A DNA stretch of 6,709 nt from a bacterium BMS3Bbin07 (lineage in GTDB: Bacteria; Nitrospirota; Thermodesulfovibrionia; Thermodesulfovibrionales; JdFR-85): contig BDTQ01000203.1 in assembly GCA_002898135.1 (NCBI GenBank), forward strand, positions 1 through 6,709, written 5' to 3'. Below the pieces are notes generated by a model. The model was not told where the DNA came from and searched no databases. It worked only from the letters and a program-made list of their open reading frames with translations. Of this stretch, positions 1-6,709 are shown in pieces; position 1 is the first letter of the stretch, and each line of letters begins with the position of its first letter. The position numbers were made by a program, and so were the translations under genes.

Positions 1-83
1 TGGCCATAGCCATCAGGATAGGCAAGGCAAGACTGATTGACAACGAACTGGTTGAGATAACCGGAATAAAAGGGGGTAATTAG
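1..83 (+). CDS. panC: Pantoate-beta-alanine ligase, C-terminal fragment (partial)
   Basis: Only the last 26 codons and the TAG stop are in the window; the gene begins upstream. The frame that starts at base 3 reads a tail containing the segment RIGKARLIDNELVEI. From memory this matches the conserved end of PanC; the E. coli protein ends with WLGDARLIDNKMVELA. PanC condenses pantoate with beta-alanine using ATP, the last step of pantothenate synthesis in the cytoplasm. The identification rests on this short tail alone, so it is likely but not certain. The next gene starts 38 bp downstream on the same strand and could be co-transcribed. Confidence 0.72.
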   Translation, partial: AIAIRIGKARLIDNELVEITGIKGGN

Positions 84-109
84 AGGTAGCGGTTGAGACC
101 TGACCTCAA
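83..109. repeat. Small inverted repeat between panC and the next gene
   Basis: GAGGT (83-87) can pair with ACCTC (103-107), and GGT (91-93) with ACC (98-100) around a TGAG loop, with a small internal loop between the two stems. An alternative fold pairs TTGAG (93-97) with CTCAA (105-109). No T-run follows, so it does not look like a normal intrinsic terminator. It may be an mRNA structure just ahead of the next start codon, or chance. Confidence 0.25.
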
Positions 110-121
110 TAATTATAATAT

Positions 122-460
122 ATGCTACAGAGAATATTTATACAGATACTGGATAATCCTTTTGAGGATGTGCTCTTCAGCGACTCATCGATTGATGAGT
201 CGGTTAATAATCAGGCAATTACCGAGGAACTTCAGAACTCACTGGACTTTCATTACCCAAGCATGGTCCATGTTGAATACATTGACCTCTTTCTTGAGGA
301 TGAGGGCAGGTTTATTGAAATACGAGAGATGCTGAGTCATGGACTGATAACCCTTCCGGTAATCCTTATAAACGGGAGCCCCTTTCTGCACGGGGGTATA
401 TCTCATGCCGTCATAATGGATGAGATAGGAAAGCTCCTCTCGTCCGGCCCTGTTCATTAA
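122..460 (+). CDS. Small thioredoxin-fold-like protein without CXXC
   Basis: This is a 112-residue acidic protein, the usual size of a single thioredoxin domain. The layout looks thioredoxin-like: a first strand near residues 3-10 (QRIFIQIL), a helix around 31-43, a second strand with VEYIDLF (51-57), then TLPVILING (78-85), where P79 sits at the cis-proline position, then HGG and a final helix (97-107). The protein contains no cysteine at all, so a redox role through CXXC is excluded; a binding or structural role is possible. I do not recognise a named family. The ATG at 122 is the first possible start, because an in-frame TAA lies at 116-118, and it keeps the first strand. No Shine-Dalgarno sequence is visible, so translation may depend on readthrough from panC 38 bp upstream. 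The gene converges on atpQ. Confidence 0.6.
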   Translation: MLQRIFIQILDNPFEDVLFSDSSIDESVNNQAITEELQNSLDFHYPSMVHVEYIDLFLEDEGRFIEIREMLSHGLITLPVILINGSPFLHGGISHAVIMDEIGKLLSSGPVH

Positions 461-465
461 AAGAA

Positions 466-486
466 GGGGGACAGTACACTGCCCCC
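466..486 (-). terminator. Hairpin terminator closing the atpDCQ operon
   Basis: GGGGG (466-470) pairs with CCCCC (482-486). A bulged A at 471 follows, then CAG (472-474) pairs with CTG (479-481) around the loop TACA. Read on the minus strand, the stem is followed at once by the T-rich stretch CTTCTTTTAA, as in a Rho-independent terminator, about 20 bases after the atpQ stop. On the plus strand the nearest T-run (503-507) is about 16 bases away, so it would be a poor terminator for the convergent thioredoxin-like gene. Confidence 0.55.
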
Positions 487-506
487 CTGGTGAATCAATC
501 AATTTT

Positions 507-801
507 TCAGTGTCTTTCGTAGAAGAGGAACCTCCACACAGAATATACACCCAGGGCAAGGCCAAGGAGCATAAGTGTGATGGTCCATGATATACTGCCG
601 GTTTCACCAAACCTGCGGTCAAGATACTTGCCCAGAAAGGTGCCGGCCACAGCAGGAAGGGCAATCATCCAGCCAACCACCCCAAGGGCTGCAACTGACT
701 GCCAGAATATGCCCTTTCCCCTGAACCTCTTCAGAAGCCAGGAGTGTGCCTCTACCCTGGAGAGAAACTTCGCCTCCTCTTTCCTGTCCTCCTGACCTTC
801 C

Positions 802-821
<20 letters not shown>
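507..821 (-). CDS. atpQ: N-ATPase AtpQ-type subunit (AtpZ/AtpI-like membrane protein)
   Basis: This is a 104-residue protein with a charged N-terminus (1-37) and two membrane helices at about 39-63 and 78-100. Between them lies the short loop GKYLDRRFGETG (64-75), with the YLDRRFG motif typical of AtpQ/AtpZ proteins. Proteins of this family are proposed to help c-ring assembly or Mg/Ca handling for F-type ATPases; this is family knowledge and not shown here. It is third in the order atpD-atpC-atpQ, the start of the known N-ATPase operon, which supports AtpQ over a housekeeping AtpI. The start is TTG: an in-frame TAG lies three codons upstream, an AGAGGA site sits about 9 bases before it, and no ATG precedes the first helix. 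It overlaps the end of atpC by 20 bases, so translational coupling is likely. The next N-ATPase gene, atpR, does not follow. Confidence 0.82.
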
Positions 822-2593
<1,772 letters not shown>

Positions 2594-2657
2594 TTCTCCC
2601 GGCCTGTATTATGTACCCCCCTTCCATTTTATTTGAAATTATGTTATTTTATTTCTA

Positions 2658-4475
2658 ATGGCTGCAAAGATTGGACAACTTTTACTTGCTGCTAACTTAG
2701 TAACAGAGGACCAGTTACAGGAGGCCCTTAACTTACAGAAAAAAGAGGGGGGCAGGCTTGGGTCAAAACTCGTAAAACTTGGCTATATTACTACAGAAAA
2801 GCTTGTCTCTTTTCTCAGTAAACAGTTTGGCGTACCCTCAATAAACCTTTCCGACTATACAATAGCCCCATCTGTACTGAAACTCATCCCGGCAGAGATG
2901 GCAAAGAAGTACCTGATAATCCCTGTTGCAAGGGTAGGCGCCACACTGACTGTGGCCATGGCAGATCCATCAAATATATTTGCCATAGATGACATGAAGT
3001 TTATGACCGGATACAATGTTGAAGTGGTGGTTGCCACAGAGGAATCCATTATTAAGGCAATATCAAAATATTACGCGGGCAAGGGGAGCGGCCTCATAAA
3101 GAGCAGGTCTTCGGCATCTTCATCGATGATCCAGTCACAGGACCTTTCATTAACAGATATCGATGTGGATGAAGAAGCTGAGGACATTTTGTCGGAGGAG
3201 GAGTCGCCGACATTGGATGTGGAAGAGTTTGACAAGATTGTCGGCAGTGCCCTGGACACCATTGAGGCAGTTGATGAGAGGGAAGATGATGAGGTCGTAA
3301 GGGAGGTTGAAGCCCCGATCGTCAAGCTTGTTAACGGTATCTTTGTCAATGCCATAAAGGCAGGCGCAAGTGATATCCATATTGAACCCTATGAGAAGTC
3401 ATTGAGAGTGAGATACAGGATTGACGGTGTGCTGTATTCAGTTATGAACCTCCCGGTAAAGATAAAGAATGCCATGACCTCAAGGGTAAAGATCATGTCA
3501 AAACTCGATATTGCTGAAAGACGGCTGCCGCAGGATGGGCGCATTAAACTAAAGCTGGGAAAGAAGAAGGAGATAGACTTCCGTGTCTCTACCCTGCCCT
3601 GCCTCTTTGGAGAAAAGACCGTCCTGAGGATACTTGACAAGTCAAACCTCCAGGTGGATATGACCAAGCTCGGGTTTGAGAAGGAGCAGTTAAAGGACTT
3701 CATGGAGGCCATTGAAAAACCTTACGGCATGGTGCTCGTTACAGGTCCCACGGGTAGCGGTAAGACAACAAGCCTTTATTCCGCCATCAACCATCTCAAT
3801 AAACCCGGGGATAATATAATGACAGCCGAAGACCCGGTTGAGTACAACTTCCACGGCATAAATCAGGTGCAGATAAAAGAGGATATAGGCCTCACCTTTG
3901 CATCTGCCCTGAGGTCGTTCCTGAGGCAGGACCCTGATATTATAATGGTGGGTGAGATTCGTGACTTTGAGACCGCGGAGATATCCGTTAAGGCAGCACT
4001 GACAGGTCACCTTGTTCTGAGCACCCTGCATACAAATGATGCTCCAAGTACCATAACGAGACTTCTGAATATGGGGATAGAACCCTTTCTGGTATCCTCC
4101 TCGGTAATTCTCATGCTCGCCCAGAGGTTGGCAAGAAAGATATGTACGCAATGCAAGGTTGAGGAGCAACATTCCGAGTCGGCATTGTTAAAACTCGGGT
4201 TTGGTGAAGAGGAAATAAAGAATATCAAGGTTTTTAAGGGTAAGGGCTGCCCGGAGTGCAACAACTCGGGCTATAAGGGAAGGGTGGCGCTCTATGAAGT
4301 AATGCCTGTAAAGGACGAAATAAAAGAACTGATACTGGAGGGGGCCTCTGCACAGGAACTCAAGAAACTCGCCATAAGGCTTGGAATGAACACACTCAGG
4401 AGAAGCGGGTTAAACAAGATAAAAGCCGGAGTTACAAGTATTGAAGAGGTGTTGAGGGTCACCTTTGGTGATTAG
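2658..4475 (+). CDS. pilB: Type IV pilus extension ATPase PilB
   Basis: This 605-residue hexameric ATPase powers pilus assembly at the inner membrane. An MshEN/GspE-N domain (1-140) carries two 24-residue c-di-GMP-binding-type motifs, at 4-27 and 33-56, separated by five residues; the second has all key residues (R33, L34, G35, L38, G42, L49, L53, Q56). An acidic linker spans about 164-213. The N2 domain (about 216-335) follows, with SDIHIEPYE. The motor domain has Walker A GPTGSGKT (363-370), Asp box EDPVEY (391-396), Walker B ending GEIRD (432-436) and His box TGHLVLSTLHTN (449-460). A zinc-binding tetracysteine (C496, C499, C531, C534) is typical of PilB/GspE. The pilT and pilC neighbours favour PilB over GspE. 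The ATG at 2658 gives the family N-terminus, though no ribosome binding site is visible. The pilT gene follows after 61 bp. Confidence 0.94.
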   Translation: MAAKIGQLLLAANLVTEDQLQEALNLQKKEGGRLGSKLVKLGYITTEKLVSFLSKQFGVPSINLSDYTIAPSVLKLIPAEMAKKYLIIPVARVGATLTVAMADPSNIFAIDDMKFMTGYNVEVVVATEESIIKAISKYYAGKGSGLIKSRSSASSSMIQSQDLSLTDIDVDEEAEDILSEEESPTLDVEEFDKIVGSALDTIEAVDEREDDEVVREVEAPIVKLVNGIFVNAIKAGASDIHIEPYEKSLRVRYRIDGVLYSVMNLPVKIKNAMTSRVKIMSKLDIAERRLPQDGRIKLKLGKKKEIDFRVSTLPCLFGEKTVLRILDKSNLQVDMTKLGFEKEQLKDFMEAIEKPYGMVLVTGPTGSGKTTSLYSAINHLNKPGDNIMTAEDPVEYNFHGINQVQIKEDIGLTFASALRSFLRQDPDIIMVGEIRDFETAEISVKAALTGHLVLSTLHTNDAPSTITRLLNMGIEPFLVSSSVILMLAQRLARKICTQCKVEEQHSESALLKLGFGEEEIKNIKVFKGKGCPECNNSGYKGRVALYEVMPVKDEIKELILEGASAQELKKLAIRLGMNTLRRSGLNKIKAGVTSIEEVLRVTFGD

Positions 4476-4520
4476 ATATGAAAAAGTTCTAAAATAACAC
4501 GAAACTAAATATGCGGGAAT

Positions 4521-4526
4521 AAGGAG
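4521..4526 (+). promoter_or_regulatory. Ribosome binding site of pilT
   Basis: AAGGAG lies 10 bases before the pilT ATG at 4537. It supports that start and contrasts with pilB, which has none. Confidence 0.75.
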
Positions 4527-4536
4527 ACGATTCAGT

Positions 4537-5643
4537 ATGGCTACACTTTATGATTTCTTAAAAACCTTGATTGAGCAGGGGGCGTCAGACCTGCATATTA
4601 CTACAGGCAGTCCTCCGAGATTAAGAATCGACGGAAAACTTGCCCCTATTGATCACCCGCCCCTGACCCCTGCTGAGACAAAGACGCTCTGCTATAGCGT
4701 CCTGACAGATGCCCAGAAGCACAAGTTTGAGGAGCATAATGAGCTGGACCTCTCCTTTGGAGTCAAGGGGGTTAGCAGGTTCAGGGCAAATATATTTATG
4801 CAGAGAGGTGCAGTGGCAGGGGCATTCAGGACCATCCCCTTCAATATAAAGACATTTCAGGATCTCGGGTTGCCCGAGGTGATCAATGAGCTGGTGAAAA
4901 AATCCTCGGGTCTTATCCTTGTTACAGGGCCAACGGGTTCCGGTAAGACCACAACCCTTGCCGCCATGATAGACAGGATAAATTCAGAAAGGCATGAACA
5001 TATAATAACAATTGAAGACCCAATCGAATATCTGCATCCACACAAGAGCTGTCTTGTTAATCAACGGGAGGTAACATCGGATACCGCAACCTTCCATGAC
5101 GCCCTCAGGTATATCCTGAGACAGGACCCCGACGTTGTACTAATTGGAGAGATGAGGGACCTTGAGACTATTTCATCGGCGCTCAGGGTTGCTGAAACAG
5201 GGCATATGACCCTTGCCACACTTCACACCAACTCGGCGGCACAGACAATAAACCGTATTATTGATGTCTTCCCCCCCCATCAGCAGGACCAGGTGAGGGT
5301 GCAGCTCTCTTTTGTACTTGAAGGCATTGTAGCGCAGCAGCTCATCCCCAGAAAAGACGGACGGGGGAGGGCTCTTGCTGTTGAGATACTGATTCCAACT
5401 CCGGCCATCAGAAACCTGATAAGGGAGGATAAGGTTCACCAGGTATACTCAATGATGCAGACCGGACAGGCAAAATTCGGGATGCAGACAATGAATCAAT
5501 CGTTATATGAGCTTTATGTAAAGGGACATATAAGTTATGAGGATGTACTTGCACGTTCTACAGTGCCGGATGAACTCATTACCATGATGCAGAAAGGCGG
5601 TTATACGCCGAAGGAGAAGTATATGGCAGGAAAAAAACGATAA
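4537..5643 (+). CDS. pilT: Type IV pilus retraction ATPase PilT
   Basis: This 368-residue protein has the normal PilT length (about 345-370). PilT is a cytoplasmic hexamer that disassembles pili, driving twitching motility and DNA uptake. A PAS-like N-terminal domain (1-115) contains GASDLHITTG (15-24). The motor domain shows Walker A GPTGSGKT (131-138), Asp box EDPIEY (160-165), Walker B ending GEMRD (204-208) and His box TGHMTLATLHTN (221-232). The retraction-specific signature AIRNLIRE is intact at 290-297, which separates PilT from PilB and from most PilU-type paralogues. There is no tetracysteine, as expected. A strong AAGGAG site supports the ATG. A run of eight C residues (5271-5278) lies in the codons for F245-H248. 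The gene is third-party spaced: 61 bp after pilB and 61 bp before pilC, consistent with one operon. Confidence 0.95.
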   Translation: MATLYDFLKTLIEQGASDLHITTGSPPRLRIDGKLAPIDHPPLTPAETKTLCYSVLTDAQKHKFEEHNELDLSFGVKGVSRFRANIFMQRGAVAGAFRTIPFNIKTFQDLGLPEVINELVKKSSGLILVTGPTGSGKTTTLAAMIDRINSERHEHIITIEDPIEYLHPHKSCLVNQREVTSDTATFHDALRYILRQDPDVVLIGEMRDLETISSALRVAETGHMTLATLHTNSAAQTINRIIDVFPPHQQDQVRVQLSFVLEGIVAQQLIPRKDGRGRALAVEILIPTPAIRNLIREDKVHQVYSMMQTGQAKFGMQTMNQSLYELYVKGHISYEDVLARSTVPDELITMMQKGGYTPKEKYMAGKKR

Positions 5644-5661
5644 ATAAGGAGGATTTCTGTT

Positions 5662-5754
5662 TTGAGTAACATTTATAATCCTTGTTTGATTAAGGAGGGG
5701 TACGGTGGCTACAGTTTTTCAATGGTCAGGCAAAAACCCGAAGGGTATAATTGA
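5662..5754 (+). CDS. Possible 30-codon leader ORF overlapping pilC
   Basis: AAGGAGG at 5646-5652 is a near-perfect ribosome binding site, but the next real gene starts 52 bases later. Nine bases after it a TTG at 5662 opens a 30-codon frame, beginning MSNIYNPCLIKEG, that runs over the pilC ribosome binding site and ends with TGA at 5752-5754 inside pilC. It could be a leader peptide that couples pilC translation, or the site may be a relic. No homology is recognised. Confidence 0.2.
   Translation: MSNIYNPCLIKEGYGGYSFSMVRQKPEGYN
5692..5700 (+). promoter_or_regulatory. Ribosome binding site fixing the GTG start of pilC
   Basis: AAGGAGGGG ends 4 bases before the GTG at 5705 (6 bases from the AAGGAGG core). 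It decides the start of pilC, since the next in-frame ATG is at codon 21, inside the conserved N-terminus. Confidence 0.8.
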
Positions 5755-6709
5755 GTCAGGAGAGATGGTGGCCTCTTCAAAGGAAGAGGTGATTGCCAAA
5801 CTCAGGAACAATAATCTCATACCAACGGCTGTTGCTGAAAAGAAAAAGACAAGAGGTTTAGGTTTTCATATAGGCGGCATCAAGGATAAGGACCTGGTTG
5901 TATTCACAAGACAGTTTGCCACCATGATCGATGCAGGTCTGCCGCTTGTGCAGGCCCTTGAGATACTTTCAAGCCAGGTAGAAAACAAGTTGCTTGCAAA
6001 GACTATCGCCCAGGTAAAGGTGGATGTTGAGGCAGGTTCCACCTATGCCGACGCCCTGAGGAAACATCCACGTATATTCAGTGAACTCTATGTAAATATG
6101 GTTGCAGCAGGTGAGTCGGGTGGTATAATGGATACAATCCTCAACAGGCTTGCCGCCTATATTGAAAAGGCGATGAAACTGAAGAAGCAGGTTAAGGGCG
6201 CCATGATATACCCGGCGGTGGTTACGGCAATCGCAGTGCTCGTCATAGCGGTCATAATGATCTATGTTGTTCCTACCTTCACACAGATGTTTGCCCAGTT
6301 AGGGGGGACGCTTCCGCTGCCTACACGGATTGTTGTTGCAATGAGTGATTTCCTGAGCGGGATAGGCGGGATTGTTGTGTTGGGTGTTATAATTGCCATA
6401 GCTATCTTTATTGTCCAGATAAGGAGAACGGAAAAGGGCAAGTATGTTACCGACAAGATCCTCCTGCATCTTCCGATTTTTGGAGTTCTCCTGCAGAAAA
6501 CAGCAATTGCAAAATTTACCAGGACCCTTGGAACACTTGTAAGCAGCGGAGTTCCCATACTTGACGGACTGGACATTACGGCCAAGACATCCGGAAACAA
6601 GGTTATTGAAAAGGCGATATATGCGGTAAGATCAGATGTGTCGGAGGGAAAAACCGTGGCTGAAACCCTCATGAAGGCAAAGGTCTTTCCCCCAATGGTA
6701 AATCATATG
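5705..6709 (+). CDS. pilC: Type IV pilus inner-membrane platform protein PilC (3' end missing)
   Basis: There are 335 codons in the window and the frame is open to the edge; PilC is usually about 400 residues, so roughly 70 are missing. PilC is the inner-membrane platform on which PilB and PilT act. The N-terminal region (1-45) has the typical FQWSGKNPKG and SKEEVIAKLR segments. The first T2SSF domain (about 66-165) contains FTRQFATMIDAGLPLVQAL and the conserved GESGG (136-140). Membrane helices lie at about 168-190 and 221-239. The second T2SSF domain begins at about 268 with KFTRTLGTLVSSGVPILDGL, echoing the first as expected for this duplicated fold. The start is GTG with a strong ribosome binding site. 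In Geobacter and Myxococcus pilS, pilR and pilA follow this gene. Confidence 0.94.
   Translation, partial: MATVFQWSGKNPKGIIESGEMVASSKEEVIAKLRNNNLIPTAVAEKKKTRGLGFHIGGIKDKDLVVFTRQFATMIDAGLPLVQALEILSSQVENKLLAKTIAQVKVDVEAGSTYADALRKHPRIFSELYVNMVAAGESGGIMDTILNRLAAYIEKAMKLKKQVKGAMIYPAVVTAIAVLVIAVIMIYVVPTFTQMFAQLGGTLPLPTRIVVAMSDFLSGIGGIVVLGVIIAIAIFIVQIRRTEKGKYVTDKILLHLPIFGVLLQKTAIAKFTRTLGTLVSSGVPILDGLDITAKTSGNKVIEKAIYAVRSDVSEGKTVAETLMKAKVFPPMVNHM

Noticed and set aside
114..119. Perfect TATAAT box just before the thioredoxin-like gene, with TTGAGA at 93-98
   Set aside because: The spacer is only 15 bp and the transcription start would fall near base 126, inside the gene after its ATG at 122. It would work only if the true start were further in, which would remove the first strand of the fold.
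239..664. 141-codon open frame on the minus strand, considered as a remnant of atpR or a frameshifted continuation of the N-ATPase operon
   Set aside because: It overlaps atpQ and the thioredoxin-like gene in other frames, crosses the hairpin, and shows no AtpR-like set of three membrane helices. It is a shadow.
2607..2612. TATTAT as the -10 box of a pilB promoter
   Set aside because: The TTGCAA upstream is only 13 bp away and no better -35 box lies at 16-18 bp, so the evidence is too weak to list.
3690..4172. 160-codon open frame on the minus strand inside pilB
   Set aside because: It lies opposite the highly conserved motor domain of pilB, and the encoded protein has no recognisable domain.
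2658..4475. Reading the first ATPase as the type II secretion motor GspE
   Set aside because: It shares the tetracysteine and MshEN domain with GspE, but the pilT gene directly downstream and pilC after it point to type IV pili.
6262..6672. 136-codon open frame on the minus strand inside pilC
   Set aside because: It is opposite the well-supported pilC membrane region; its apparent hydrophobicity follows from the complementary codons.

Overview
This 6.7 kb window comes from a free-living, probably Gram-negative bacterium. It carries the motor genes of a type IV pilus next to an unusually short, N-type ATPase gene cluster. Base composition is moderate, with heavy use of AGG for Arg and ATA for Ile. 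Together with the pilB-pilT-pilC order known from Geobacter and Myxococcus, this fits a Nitrospirota or Desulfobacterota-like lineage. That placement is an inference and is weakly held.

Layout, left to right. (1) The last 26 codons of a plus-strand gene, most likely panC (pantoate-beta-alanine ligase), end at 83. (2) A short plus-strand gene (122-460) encodes a thioredoxin-fold-like protein with no CXXC motif. (3) A hairpin at 466-486 separates it from a convergent minus-strand operon. (4) That operon, 2558 down to 507, is atpD-atpC-atpQ with overlapping genes. It encodes a catalytic beta subunit, an epsilon subunit and the two-helix AtpQ/AtpZ-type membrane protein. This is the exact start of the nine-gene N-ATPase order atpDCQRBEFAG, but it stops after atpQ. 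No atpR, B, E, F, A or G follows; instead there is a terminator-like hairpin and unrelated genes. (5) A 99 bp divergent spacer (2559-2657) holds start regions for both directions, and neither atpD nor pilB has a visible Shine-Dalgarno sequence. (6) A plus-strand operon follows: pilB (extension ATPase, with a tandem c-di-GMP-binding MshEN motif), pilT (retraction ATPase) and pilC (inner-membrane platform, cut by the window end). The gene gaps are 61 bp each, and pilT and pilC have good ribosome binding sites.

How the genes work together: PilB and PilT are the antagonistic hexameric motors that extend and retract the pilus by acting on the PilC platform. In related genomes pilS, pilR and pilA often follow pilC, so the operon probably continues past the window. 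The three atp genes cannot make a rotary ATPase alone, because alpha, gamma, a, b and c subunits are missing here. They are either a relict or part of a split system. The truncated N-ATPase operon with intact catalytic motifs is the most unusual thing in the window. I see no CRISPR array, insertion sequence, tRNA or rRNA.
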